From Roseiarcus sp963783175 (GTDB lineage Bacteria > Pseudomonadota > Alphaproteobacteria > Rhizobiales > Beijerinckiaceae), in assembly GCA_963783175.1 (NCBI GenBank), contig CAWANG010000036.1:208230-272229 (forward strand): DNA of 64,000 nucleotides. The letters are read 5' to 3'. A model generated the notes under the pieces. That model was given only the letters and a program-made list of their open reading frames with translations. It made no database searches and was not told where the DNA came from. The position numbers were made by a program, and so were the translations under genes. Below, piece by piece: positions 48,238 to 58,013 of this stretch (within the stretch, counting starts at the first letter, position 1; each line of letters opens with the position of its first letter).

Positions 48238-50384
48238 GGCGCACCTCCTGATTTCAATGGCGCCCGAGCCACAATGCTTGTCCCACCGCCCGGCGCACTG
48301 TCGATGAGGAGTTCGCCGTCGACCAGGGCGAGGCGTTGTCTCATTCCAGAGAACCCGAGACTTGGCCGACCTTGTTTTCGGGTTGGATCGAAACCGGCGC
48401 CATTGTCGCGCACGGCAAGCTCAAGTCCGTCGCCGACCGCGCGAAGCGCGATCTCGACCGAGCTGGCGCCTGAATGGCGCGCGACGTTGCGAAGCGCCTC
48501 CTGCGCGACCCTGTACAGACAAAGGGACACGGACTGGGTCGGCTCGATGACGTCATCAGTAACTCCAAAGCGCGTTGGAATTCCCTCCACGGCGCCGAAC
48601 CGCGCGCACTCCGCCTTCAGCGCCTCGATCAATCCGAGGTCTTCCAGGATCGCGGGATGCAGCGCGTACGAGAGCGCGTGCACGTCCTCACTGAGTTGGA
48701 CCAGGTCGTGACGTATCGAACGCATCGCCTGGCCAGCGATCGTCTCGCCCAGTCCTTTCTCCTTACGTCCCGCATCAATCGCAAGCAAAGCCAACCGTTG
48801 GGTAACGTCATCGTGCAGCGCGCGCGCCAACCGGGCGCGTTCATCCTCGTGCGCGGTGATCAGGCGTCCGTTCAGATCGCGAGCTTCGTCTTCAGCCCGC
48901 CGACGTTCGGTGATGTCGATCGATATAGCACGCAATTGCTTGGGTTTGCCACGGTGATCAAATTCGATCCGGCCCCGTGCGGCGATCCAGCGCACGGTCG
49001 AATCCGGCGATATCACTCGATATTCCGTTTCGTATTGGCCGTCGCCTTCGAGCGCTCGACGGACTGCCTGGCGTAGCGACGCGCGATCGTCGGGATGCAC
49101 GACGTCGATGAAATGATCAAACTGGATGGGCTGCGCCGAGTGCCAGTTTCCGGAACTCCAGTCGCTCTCACTCGCCCGCACTTCGTCTCGTGGAATGTCC
49201 CAAACCCAGAAGCGCAACTTGGCGGCGATCGCGGCGAGGCTCATGCCCTCTTCGCTCGTCCGCAGCCGGTCATGCGCGCGCCGCAGCCGCAGCCGGTTGA
49301 GCAGCAGACCAACGATAAGGATCGCCTGAAGCACGGAGAAGCCCGCGACTGCAAGGATGTACCACCTGTATTGCTCCCACAGCGTCGGCTCCCTGAAGCT
49401 GATCGTGCTGCCGGGTGGAAGATCTGCCTGTTGTATTCCCCAACGCCGCAACTCCCGCCAGTCAAACTCAGGCTCCGCAAGTTTCTGTGGCGGGGTCTTG
49501 ATATCGCCCGGCGACGCTCCCCCAAGGATCCGCGCGGCGACCTCAGCGGTCTTCCGGCTCAGTGTGTGGACAGAGAGGAGAGGTCCCCCCACAATCCCGC
49601 CGCCCAGCTGATAGTCGTACTGTCCGAATATTGGCGCGTTGGCTACGGCGTGCAGCCGGGACAGAACCTCCTCCTGTCTGTGCGGGATACCTTGCGCATC
49701 GACGACCAAGTCTCCGAAGTAGATTGCGGACCGCGGCGGGAGCGCCGCAACGCGCGTCAGCATATCTCCGAAGGACAGTTCGTTGAGGAAAATAAAATCA
49801 ATGCGGTTCTCGAGCGGCTGGACGACCTGACGAAGTTCTTTCACCCAGAACCTCTCGATCGGAGCATCGCCGGTCACCACCGCGACGGTGGTCGTGCCGG
49901 GCAACGTTTTCAGGATGTTTTCAATGTACGCGCGCTGGTCAGTCGAAACCGAAACGATCGTGTCATTGGCGGTAAGCGTCCCGTCACTTATTGCTCTCGC
50001 GTCGAGGGCGGCAAAAATGACGGGTGTCGAAGGAAAGAGATCTTGTCGATGGCGCTGAATAAAGCGCGCCGCAGGACTGACCATCGTAACGATCAAGTCG
50101 GGAGGACGGGTCGCGAAAAGGGCTCGCAAATAGCCCACGAACGCTTCGTCCTGCTCGCCGTCGCTGAAGCGCGCGATCTCCAACAACACTTCATAGCGGT
50201 CCAGCGGATAAGGCGATTTCTCAGCCAAATCCGTGCGCAGATAGTCTCCGAAGGCATCCTCGGCTTGAAAATTCCAGCCAAACGAGTGCAACAACAGCAC
50301 TCGCTTCGGCTCCGCAGCCGTCGCGTTCCCTGCGGCGAAAGCCAGCAGAGTGACTGCCATCCACGCGTTGCGCGCCCATCCCAT
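48234..50384 (-). CDS. Hybrid-input sensor histidine kinase (ABC-binding-like + PAS + HisKA_3)
   Basis: 716 residues. Signal peptide; periplasmic ABC-substrate-binding-like domain (about 27-300, KRVLLLHSFGWNFQAEDAF, PDLIVTMVSPAARFI); membrane helix about 343-365; PAS domain with PAC (FRVISPDSTVRW-type segment at about 465); HisKA_3 dimerisation with phospho-His in LARALHDDVTQRL; HATPase_c with VAQEALRNVARHSGA and DNGAGFD. The periplasmic part suggests sensing of a small ligand. It is encoded before and overlaps the response regulator. Divergent from the single-domain REC gene. Confidence 0.92.
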   Translation of the reverse strand: MGWARNAWMAVTLLAFAAGNATAAEPKRVLLLHSFGWNFQAEDAFGDYLRTDLAEKSPYPLDRYEVLLEIARFSDGEQDEAFVGYLRALFATRPPDLIVTMVSPAARFIQRHRQDLFPSTPVIFAALDARAISDGTLTANDTIVSVSTDQRAYIENILKTLPGTTTVAVVTGDAPIERFWVKELRQVVQPLENRIDFIFLNELSFGDMLTRVAALPPRSAIYFGDLVVDAQGIPHRQEEVLSRLHAVANAPIFGQYDYQLGGGIVGGPLLSVHTLSRKTAEVAARILGGASPGDIKTPPQKLAEPEFDWRELRRWGIQQADLPPGSTISFREPTLWEQYRWYILAVAGFSVLQAILIVGLLLNRLRLRRAHDRLRTSEEGMSLAAIAAKLRFWVWDIPRDEVRASESDWSSGNWHSAQPIQFDHFIDVVHPDDRASLRQAVRRALEGDGQYETEYRVISPDSTVRWIAARGRIEFDHRGKPKQLRAISIDITERRRAEDEARDLNGRLITAHEDERARLARALHDDVTQRLALLAIDAGRKEKGLGETIAGQAMRSIRHDLVQLSEDVHALSYALHPAILEDLGLIEALKAECARFGAVEGIPTRFGVTDDVIEPTQSVSLCLYRVAQEALRNVARHSGASSVEIALRAVGDGLELAVRDNGAGFDPTRKQGRPSLGFSGMRQRLALVDGELLIDSAPGGGTSIVARAPLKSGGAP

Positions 50385-50556
50385 GGGATACTCGGGCCAT
50401 CAACAGCATTCGCCCGTAATCATCGGGACTATGATCGCATCAGTACCCGAGACCCTGGCGCCGTTGTCAAGCAACATGCGGATCAGTGACTCCGCGAAGG
50501 GCGTCCCAACAAGACAGCTTTGTCGGCCCCCGGGCTGCATCTTCTCGATCGGCGCG

Positions 50557-50599
50557 CCTCGTAATTTTTCATCCCAAGAGCTAGTAAATTTTCGAGGTC
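50557..50599. promoter_or_regulatory. Second copy of the CCTCGTAATTTTTCA element
   Basis: CCTCGTAATTTTTCA (50557-50571) is the exact inverse of TGAAAAATTACGAGG at 47538. A related half AAATTTTCGAGG follows at about 50587-50598 in inverted sense. It lies in the 290-base interval between the divergent kinase and REC genes and may control both. Confidence 0.5.
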
Positions 50600-50674
50600 A
50601 TGTTGACGCGTTCTGGGTCCAAGGTTCACTCGAAAAGTCGGGACGCTCCCGGGCGGCGAACGCGAAATGAAGAG

Positions 50675-51058
50675 ATGCCTGCAAAAGAGAGAGGTTGTGC
50701 GATTTTGGCAGATCGGCATCTTGGCTTGATGGAAGGCGTACGCGGCCTCCTTGAAACAGAGTTTGAGGCGGTTGTGGTGGTGGGGGATGAAGTTTCGCTG
50801 TTCGAGAGCGTGCGTCAGCTCCACGTCGCTATGGCCGTGGTCGATCTCTCGCTACGACGCGGAGACGGGCTGGGATTAATCCGACGAATTCGGAGTCATT
50901 TCCCGCAGCTGAAGCTGATCGCTCTCAGCGTCCACGAGGAAAAGAATGCGAAGTTGGCGGCGATTGAAGCGGGAGCCAATGGATTTGTCCTCAAACGATC
51001 CATCGCAACGGATCTGCTCCCCACCATCGACGCCGTGCTTGCGGAAAGCGCAACGTGA
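50675..51058 (+). CDS. Single-domain response regulator (REC only)
   Basis: 127 residues from ATG 50675. REC features: CAILADRHLGLMEGVRGLL with a single Asp plus Arg at the usual acidic pair, phospho-Asp in MAVVDLSLRRGDG, the Ser in LIALSVHEE and Lys in GFVLKRSIATD. No output domain follows; the stop is clean. It is divergent from the kinase and may compete with the LuxR-type regulator for phosphate. The altered acidic pair may weaken metal binding. Confidence 0.82.
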   Translation: MPAKERGCAILADRHLGLMEGVRGLLETEFEAVVVVGDEVSLFESVRQLHVAMAVVDLSLRRGDGLGLIRRIRSHFPQLKLIALSVHEEKNAKLAAIEAGANGFVLKRSIATDLLPTIDAVLAESAT

Positions 51059-51094
51059 CATTCTCTGGTCAAGCGGCTGCCACGCACTCTGCCG

Positions 51095-51108
51095 TTGACG
51101 CGGATCAA
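51095..51108. promoter_or_regulatory. FNR/FixK-type box
   Basis: TTGACGCGGATCAA matches TTGA-N6-TCAA. It is 42 bases before the ATG of the glycine-rich secreted protein. No strong -10 was found at the expected distance, so support is moderate. Confidence 0.45.
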
Positions 51109-51149
51109 TGCGTGTTCTGTCTCAAATTCGAGAGAGGAGGGTTAAGGCA

Positions 51150-51683
51150 ATGAGCTGGAAGCGCCATTTCAAGAATGCGCTGTTTGCGCTCGCGCTCGCA
51201 AGCCTCATCGCGCCGCAGGCTGAAGCGATCGAGATCTTCACGGGGGCGAACCCCGCGACGCATGTCGACGATGACCTCTTCACGCAGGTAAGGGGCGGAC
51301 GCGGTGGCGGCGGGATGCGCCATGGCGGAGGACATCGCAGCGGCATGGCCCGAGGCGGCGGTATGCACCGGGGCGGCGGTGCGCGTTATGCGGGCGGGAT
51401 ACACCGAGGCGGCGGAGCGTACCGAGGCGGTGGCGCGCGGTACGCGGGCGGCGCGCATCGTGGCAATGTAAATCGCAACGTCAACCGCAACGTCAATCGG
51501 GCCGCCTATGGCTATCGAGGCGGCTACGGCTATCGGGGCGGTTACGGCTATGGCGGCTACGGCTACCGTCCCGGCTATGGGTATGGCGCAGCGGCGGTCG
51601 GCGCAGCGGCGGTTGGCGCAGCGGCTGCCGCACACCATTGCTGGATCAATAGCTACGGCCACCGAGAATGTAACTACTACTAA
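51150..51683 (+). CDS. Secreted glycine/arginine/tyrosine-rich repeat protein
   Basis: 177 residues, ATG 51150 behind AGAGGAGGGTTAAGG. Signal peptide to about residue 26 (PQAEA-IE). After TQVRGGRGGGGMRHGGGH come Gly/Arg/His units, three NVNR units, then Gly/Tyr units (GYRGGYGYRGGYGYGGYGY), an Ala-rich hydrophobic stretch and a C-terminus HHCWINSYGHRECNYY with two Cys. The C-terminal CWIN...GHRE...C motif is shared by many small rhizobial proteins. Role unknown. An FNR-type box lies upstream. Confidence 0.78.
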   Translation: MSWKRHFKNALFALALASLIAPQAEAIEIFTGANPATHVDDDLFTQVRGGRGGGGMRHGGGHRSGMARGGGMHRGGGARYAGGIHRGGGAYRGGGARYAGGAHRGNVNRNVNRNVNRAAYGYRGGYGYRGGYGYGGYGYRPGYGYGAAAVGAAAVGAAAAAHHCWINSYGHRECNYY

Positions 51684-51858
51684 TCTTACGCCCCCGTTTG
51701 CCGTGAGCTAACATTCGCTCCAGACCAGTCGCTGGGGTGATCAGGTAAGAGCGCGGTGCTGGAAAGACGCGGCGGAAAGTCCACGAAGCCCGCGCGCTCT
51801 CCGGCGATGACAGCGGCTTAGTCCTCCGCCGTCGCCTTCAACGGCAAGACAAGACGAG

Positions 51859-52470
51859 ATGACGGCGATCTCCCATTTTCTTCGGATGACCGTCCTCGGC
51901 GGCATCCTGTTTCTGACGCCGATTGTGGTGCTGGTCTTCATCCTGGGCAAGGCGTTCGACTTCGCGCGTCGCGCCTTGAAGCCGGTGGCCGCGATCATTC
52001 CGGATAGATTGGTTTCGGGTGCGCCAACGGAAGCGATTTTGGCGATCGTCCTCATCGCGCTTTTGTGCTTTCTCGCCGGCCTGTTCGCCCGAACCCGGCC
52101 GGCGCAACGAATCGTGGCCGAACTGAGTCTTCCGTGCTCTCGAAGGTTCCTGCCTATGAGTATTTGAAACAGGCAGGCGCGAGCGTGATGGGACTTGGCG
52201 AAATGGCCGATCATCCGGTCGTATTCGCGCAACTCGGCGGCGCTTGGCGGATCGCGGTCCAGACCGGCGTGGTGGGCGGCGGCTTGATCGCGGTTTTCGT
52301 CCCCAATTCCCCGAACCCGATGTCGGGTTCGGTCTTTCTCGTCGCCGCCGACAGCGTCCGCCCAGCCAGCGTCCCGCTCGCCGCGGCTATGGCTTGCCTA
52401 AGGCGGTGCGGCGCCGGCTCGGAAGTCTTTCAAAGTGAGTTCACGCCGAACGTGCCGAAAGCCGGAGAGT
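51859..52470 (+). pseudogene. DUF502 membrane protein, frame broken (copy 3 of 4)
   Basis: MTAISHFLRMTVLGGILFLT and IVVLVFILGKAFDFARRAL (helix 1), LAIVLIALLCFLAGLFARTRPAQRIV (helix 2), break near 52125, then SSVLSKVPAYEYLKQAGASV, FVPNSPNPMSGSVFLVAADS and AMACLRRCGAG to 52470. One added or lost base explains it. This is the most complete copy. Plus-strand, unlike the other three. Confidence 0.8.
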
Positions 52471-52626
52471 GACGAAACTTGCTCGTCGAAGTCGGTAAGC
52501 ATCCACATTCCGAGACATGCCGCATTGATGTGATCACGCTCGCGTCGCCGCCACCCGATCGCCCTCGGCTTCGGGCGGCGTCGCGCGCGGCAACGTTGTC
52601 CGCCAAGCGGGGCCGAGCGGCCTGCT

Positions 52627-53286
52627 TCAGCTCTCCGTGCGCCGGCCAAAACTGCTCGCCAGGATTTGGACGCTCAGCAAAAGCACCCACAGGGGAAAGA
52701 GCGCGAAGCTCCAGCGCAGGAAAGGACTGCCAAGCAGCAGCAAGACCGCAAGCAGATAGCCGAGCGCGGCCAGCCAGCGAGGTGCGAAATGGGTCCACAT
52801 CGCGACCGTCGAGGTGGAGATCATGAACACGCCGGCCATCCTGACCATGTAGACGTTGACAAGGTTGTACGAAAGCGCCCTCGCAAAACGAAACGCCGGC
52901 GAGGCGAACGCAGCGGGATCGTCTTTGAACGCGACCAGCATGGCGCCGACGACCGCCGCGGCGACGAACAACATGCCTAGGAACAGGAGGCCGCTTCCCA
53001 AGAATACGGTCGCAAAAAAGCGGTCCTCCCGCCGTCCGAGCCGGTCGCGAACGACGCCGATGAACCACAGAAAGGCAATCCCGGCGAAGGGGATGAGGTT
53101 GAGCGCCAGCGCGACCTCGGCGGTGTTGGCGGCGAGCCAACCGCCCGACGCCTGCGGATCGGCGGGAATCGCGCCCCACAGCAATCCGAAGCTCGTTAGG
53201 GTCAGCAGCGAAAAAACGACGCCCGCGACTGCGGCGGCCCTGGGGGTTCTCAATTCCGCATCGGTGAGACCTTCGGCTTGGCTCAT
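52627..53286 (-). CDS. Multi-pass membrane protein, unknown
   Basis: 219 residues from ATG 53286. Six hydrophobic segments: about 16-38, 52-78, 88-112, 130-155, 160-182 and 186-208. No charged catalytic motif. The first 15 residues are polar and cytoplasmic. No family is certain; it recalls DUF4386-like or general membrane proteins in Actinobacteria and Rhizobiales. Its left end is convergent with the DUF502 copy 3. Confidence 0.7.
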   Translation of the reverse strand: MSQAEGLTDAELRTPRAAAVAGVVFSLLTLTSFGLLWGAIPADPQASGGWLAANTAEVALALNLIPFAGIAFLWFIGVVRDRLGRREDRFFATVFLGSGLLFLGMLFVAAAVVGAMLVAFKDDPAAFASPAFRFARALSYNLVNVYMVRMAGVFMISTSTVAMWTHFAPRWLAALGYLLAVLLLLGSPFLRWSFALFPLWVLLLSVQILASSFGRRTES

Positions 53287-53522
53287 TTTCTTTGCTCTTC
53301 CGGGGATCTGTCGAACCGGCCAAGACGCGACCCTAGCAGCATCACCTTGGGTCCGCCCAGAATTGTCTGTCGCTCCTCGGGCGCGTGTGCGGCTTTGATC
53401 GCGCAAACCGCCGAGCCAAGACCGCTTGATCCCTGCGACTTCTCGCCATCGATCCAATAGACTGCGAGGATCGCCCGGGAAATCGGCGACAATCAAAGCC
53501 ACGACAGACGGGTCGGCCCGCA

Positions 53523-54794
53523 ATGCAGCCCTGGTTCATTCCGATGTTCTACGTTTGCGGGGCTGTGCTCGGAGGGCTCGCGCTGCCACGAATTCGAGCA
53601 GGCTTATCTCTCAAGCTACACCCTTGCCCTTTCGGTGGCCTCGGCCCAGGCCCTGCTCTCCGCCGCGGCGTCCGGGATGATGGCGCTGACCGGGATCGTC
53701 TTCGCCATGGCCTTCGTGATGGTGCAGTTCAGCGCGATCGCCTATTCCCCGCGGCTCGTGCTCTGGTTCGCGCGCGACCGGATGCTGTTTCATGCGCTGG
53801 GCGCGTTCACGGCGACTTTCGTCTACGCCCTGTTCACGCTCGCCTGGGTGGACCGCGGCGGGTCGGCAAAGGTCCCGCTGTTCTCGACGCTTCTCGTGGG
53901 GATCATGATTATCGTCAGCATGCTCATGTTTGCGCGGCTGATGCAGCGCCTCGGCGACCTTCAGATCGGCAACGTGCTTCACCTGGTCGGCGACCGGGGA
54001 CGCGCCGTGATCGGCGAGATGTTCCGGCGCCTGGACGAAGCCTCCGCCGCCACGCGCCCTCCTAAAGCGTGGCGGGCCAACCGAGACTCGGTCCCGCAAC
54101 CCAGACGGTGAAGTATCTTGGTAAGCCCCGCACTATCGCCAAGCTCGATGTCGATTCTCTTGTCGTCCTGGCGCGAAACGCGGGCGGGACCATCGTGATG
54201 ACGTGCGCGGTCGGCGATACGCTGATCGAGGGTGCGGCTCTTCTCCATGTTCATGGCTCAGGCACGCCGCTACCGGAGGACGCACTCAGACGCGCCGTTC
54301 GTCTCGAGCGCGAACGAACCTTCGAGCAGGACCCGAAATATCCAATCCGCCTTCTCGTGGACATCGCCATCAAGGCGTTATCGCCGGCGATCAACGACCC
54401 GACGACGGCGGTCCAGACCATCGACCAGCTCGAGGACCTCCTGCGCCGTCTCGGCGCGGCCGAACTGGACGCCGGCGACGTCGTTGACGAGAACGGGGCT
54501 CTCCGGCTGGTCGTTCCGACCCCGACTTGGGAGGACTACCTGACCCTCGCGTTCGACGAGATCCGGCACTTCGGCTCGAGTTCGGTTCAAGTGATGCGGC
54601 GGATGAGGTCCGCCCTGGTCGGCCTCGCGGCCTCGCTGCCGAGCCAAGAACGGGTCGAGGCGGTGCGACGATATGTCGAGCACCTCGACCGTGACATTGA
54701 AGCCTCGCCGTTCGACGCCGATGACAAGAGGATGGCGCGTCAGGAAGACCGGCAGGGGATCGGGTTGTCCCGGCGGCATTCGGACACGAGCTGA
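53523..54794 (+). pseudogene. DUF2254 membrane protein, two frame breaks
   Basis: About 423 residues. Begins MQPWFIPMFYVCGAVLGGLAL; after a break near 53600 come SYTLALSVASAQALLSAAAS, MMALTGIVFAMAFVMVQFSA (membrane), LFTLAWVD and LLVGIMIIVSMLMFARLMQR (membrane); after a second break near 54100 the soluble part continues: DVDSLVVLARNAGGTIVMTC, PEDALRRAVRLERERTF, DPKYPIRLLVDIAIKALSPA, INDPTTAVQTIDQLEDLL. These are DUF2254 hallmarks. Function unknown; the RERTFEQDP and SPAINDPTTA motifs are the most conserved of the family. Confidence 0.82.
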
Positions 54795-54935
54795 GCAGCC
54801 GGATCGCGGTCCGCGAAGGCCCTATCGCGCGCGCAAGTCGTGATGCGGAGCCATTGACGAAACGAGTTCTCAATCTTCGGATAAGGAGAGGATACGATCG
54901 TTTCAGATCGCCGTGACGATGGCGCAGCCGCGGGT

Positions 54936-55421
54936 TCACTTGGGCTCCCACTCCTCGGCCAACCGTTTCGCCTCGGCGATCTGCGCAGGCGTCATTTTGG
55001 CAGCCACTTCATTGCGAAGTTTGACCGCCATGGAGAGCGATGGCGCGCGCGAGACGGCGAGGTTGAGCCACATGCGGGCCATGACGGCGTTCCTGGGCAC
55101 CCCGTAGCCGTGTTCATACATCAGACCAAGGTGAGCCTGCGCCAAGGCGTTCCCTTGGTCTGCGGCCTTGCGATACCATTGGGCTGCCTGCGCAGCATCC
55201 TGCTGCACGCCATGGCCGCCCCAGAAATATATCGATGCGAGCCGATTCTGCGCCGGGGCGTTTCCGCCATCAGCCAACGGACGCAAGAGCCGCATTGCAT
55301 TGGCGTAGTCGTGTTTAAAGTATGCAGCTTCGCCGTCCTCGAGCTGCCCGGCCTTGGCAAATGCGAACGTACCGACCGCGAGAAGTCCACCTGCCAAGAT
55401 CGTTCTAGTGTTCCGCTTCAT
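54936..55421 (-). CDS. Secreted Sel1-repeat protein
   Basis: 161 residues. Signal peptide to about residue 24 (FAKA-GQ). Two to three Sel1-like repeats: ANAMRLLRPLADGGNAPAQN, QAAQWYRKAADQGNALAQAH and LGLMYEHGYGVPRN. The helical repeats mediate protein contacts. The tail KMTPAQIAEAKRLAEEWEPK is the common end of such rhizobial proteins. It stands alone. Confidence 0.9.
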   Translation of the reverse strand: MKRNTRTILAGGLLAVGTFAFAKAGQLEDGEAAYFKHDYANAMRLLRPLADGGNAPAQNRLASIYFWGGHGVQQDAAQAAQWYRKAADQGNALAQAHLGLMYEHGYGVPRNAVMARMWLNLAVSRAPSLSMAVKLRNEVAAKMTPAQIAEAKRLAEEWEPK

Positions 55422-55577
55422 GAGGTGCCGACAGCGCAGCCAGCAAATGCAAAGGCCAATCCAGCCAGACCGGATGAAGTTACGATGTTCGCCCGGATTC
55501 GGGAAAATCCAGAAGAAAGGAGGCTGTCCGTCGCGGGAGGTCCGCCCCCGAGCGGTCTGTGGAATTTTGCCGCCATC

Positions 55578-56990
55578 TCAATCCTCGGAAGCGACCGGGA
55601 TTCGGCCCTCCCGGATCCCTTTGACGAAGCCGCGATAGTCGCGAAGGTTCTGGTCGGCGTATTCAACCGCGAACTCGCACACCGCGTCATCGAAAGTCGT
55701 ATTGGAGCCCATGTAGCCGGCAATCATCGCCGGATCGCCGGATCGCGCATGCGCCCGGGCGAGCGCCCAGGCGCAAAGCTTGCCGAATTCCCTCAACATT
55801 GTGACGTCCCAGTCTTCCAGGACCGCGGAGATCTTCGCGTCGCGAAGCTGGCGGAAGTAGTAGTCGCGGCCGTTCAGTCCGCGCGTCCAGCCGAGGAAAA
55901 TGTCGCTTGCCGACTGCATGAGGCGCTGGCCCGCTACGACCCGCTCGCCCTGGTTCTTGTGCAGGGACTTGCCGGCGTAGGGCTCGAGCACCGACTTCCG
56001 CGCTTCCTTAACCTGCAGGAAAATCGGATCGTCATCGGCCGCCATGAACAGCCCGAGGGCGCAGATACGTGCCGACGCTGCCCACGCCGACAACCTTGAT
56101 CGCGAAGTCGAACAGGTGGAAGCGGTCAAACAGCGTCCGGACGTGCTCGGGCAAGGACTTCCGATAGCGTTCGAGCGCCTCGGCATATCCCGACTGGACG
56201 CCCGGGGCCTGCTCATCGGTGGGGTGGAAGATCAGCGGCGGCTCGTCCTTGATCCTTGGCGCCGAGCCGAAATGCTCGACCAGCTTGGGGAACAGGCTTT
56301 CAGGGAGGCTTTTCCGGCGCGCCTGTTCGACTCTCTGCCTCACGCGCTCCACCTCCGCTCCGGACGGCAGAACCTTGAGAACGCGGTCGAGATCGATGCG
56401 ATCGTACCAGACGTCCAGCGCGCGCATCGAGGCATAATCGGTCATTCGTTCACGGTAGGTGCACACGGACTCCGTCGCCGCCTTCGCCGCCTCGCTGTCG
56501 AGGAGGTTGAGATGGCGGGCGGCGATGACGATGCTGGCCGTCAGCCGCTTGACGTCCCACTCCCAAGGGGCCGGCAGGGTTTCGTCGAAATCGTTGATGT
56601 CGAAGAAGATGTTGCGCTCCGGCGTGGCGAAGCCGCCGAAATTCATAAGGTGAGCGTCGCCGCAGGCCTGCACGCGAAGTCCGGACGTCGGGGTCGACGC
56701 CAGATCAGCCGCCATGACCGCGGCCGCGCCGCGATAGAAGGCGAAGGGCGATTGGGCCATGCGTCCGAAGCGAATCGGGATCAGCTCCGGGATTCGGCCA
56801 TCGTTGGACTCGCGCAGAAGCTCGATCGGATCGCGCCGATCCTTGGGCGGCTTCCAGCCGCCATGCGCGGCGCGCGGCGTCGCGTCGCGCAGCGCCTTGC
56901 CGGCCGCGCGCCGCTCGTCCGCCGATATGTATGCGCCGGGGCGCCGGAGGCGTCTCTCGTCGGTTCGTGTTTCGTGTTCGTCTTGCGCAT
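55578..56990 (-). pseudogene. DUF2252 family protein, frame breaks near both ends
   Basis: About 470 residues. N-terminus from ATG 56990 (MRKTNTKHEPTRD) with a likely slip near 56950; then PIELLRESNDGRIPELIPIR, RMAQSPFAFYRGAAAVMAAD, CGDAHLMNFGGFATPERNIF, DINDFDETLPAPWEWDVKRL. These are DUF2252 motifs resembling kinase-like folds (HxxN and D of a phosphotransferase loop). A second break near 56070 is followed by DDDPIFLQVKEARKSVLEPY and MIAGYMG to 55578. Probably an aminoglycoside-phosphotransferase-like enzyme with unknown substrate. Confidence 0.8.
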
Positions 56991-57269
56991 GCCAACGGTT
57001 CCCAGCCGACCATGCGTCTTCCAGCGCGACTTGATAGACACTACCCCTCGCACAAGGGAAATTCGAGCCTATTGTGTTGCATCGAGTCTGGTGGCCGCAC
57101 GGGCGTTCTCGACATGGATGTCGACCGCCGAGCTGGATGTCCGCGGACGCCGAGCCCACAGGAAAGCCGCTTTTTTCAGAGGTTTCGGGAAGTGTGGCGA
57201 CGTTCTCGGAAGGGGATGTGGTGCGGTTGAGATCGATGAGCCAGCGATACTGCGGGTGCCGGCCGGCCG

Positions 57270-57851
57270 CGGAGGCTCCGGCCAGCAGCGTTCCTGATCC
57301 CGTTCCGCATCGCCTCAAACAGGCTATCGCGGACGCGAGCGATCCCTCTGGGGACGGACCCTGTCGGCGGCGAGAAGAAGACCGATCCGGAAAGGGGGTT
57401 CGGCGAGTTCGGGACGAACACGGCGACAAGATCTTTACCGACCTGATCGGTCCGGATCCGATCCGCCAAGCGCAGCCGAGATGCGCAAGCACCACTGGAT
57501 GCTCCGCGGTCTCGCCGAAGCCGAGCACGCTGGTCCCGGCCTGCTTCGGATACTCGTAGCCCGGCAGTTTCGACAATACGGACCCCTCGAGCCCGAGCGC
57601 AACCGCTCCGCCGCATGGTTCTGCGCGAACAGGCCCGCGAGGAAACACAGGATCGCAAGCACGGGACGTGAGGATCGCCGTCACGGTCGGCCCGGGGGTG
57701 AGACGGTCGGGAATCAGCGCGCGGAGGGCTGCAGAGCGAGACTGACATATTGGAACGCCTTGCCGAGGACGAAGGCGAGTACGACGATCGGCGTCAGAAT
57801 GAGGACGCCGCCGAGGATCGTCGTCTCGACGAAGTGCGATAGGTTTTTCAT
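57270..57851 (-). pseudogene. DUF502 membrane protein, several frame breaks (copy 4 of 4)
   Basis: ATG 57851: MKNLSHFVETTILGGVLILT and IVVLAFVLGKAFQYVSLAL then a stop in frame; pieces ALIPDRLTPG, GSVLSKLPGYEYPKQAGTSV, ETAEHPVVLAHLGCAWRIG and FVPNSPNPLSGSVFF lie in three frames. At least three breaks (about 57715, 57650 and 57455). The first helix is intact, the rest is damaged. Divergent from the DUF3141 gene, with an FNR-type box between them. Confidence 0.75.
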
Positions 57852-57916
57852 ACGCACTTCCTGTGCCCGCTACATGTCGAACGGCTCAGTTCGCCAAGCC
57901 ATGGGCCGGCCTGAAC

Positions 57917-57956
57917 TTGACGAACATCAATGGGCCTGTTCCGGGCTCGTTATAGA
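57917..57956 (+). promoter_or_regulatory. FNR/FixK-type box and -10 before DUF3141-pta-fabI-ackA
   Basis: TTGACGAACATCAA (57917-57930) matches TTGA-N6-TCAA. TATAGA at 57951-57956 can serve as -10; transcription would start near 57963-57965, putting the box centre at about -40 to -41, the activating position for FNR-type proteins. The box could also act on the divergent DUF502 gene. Confidence 0.6.
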
Positions 57957-58013
57957 AATATCCATAGAGTCCTACATGAACAAAGAGGATTCGTAGCAGG
58001 CGAGGAGGCGTTC

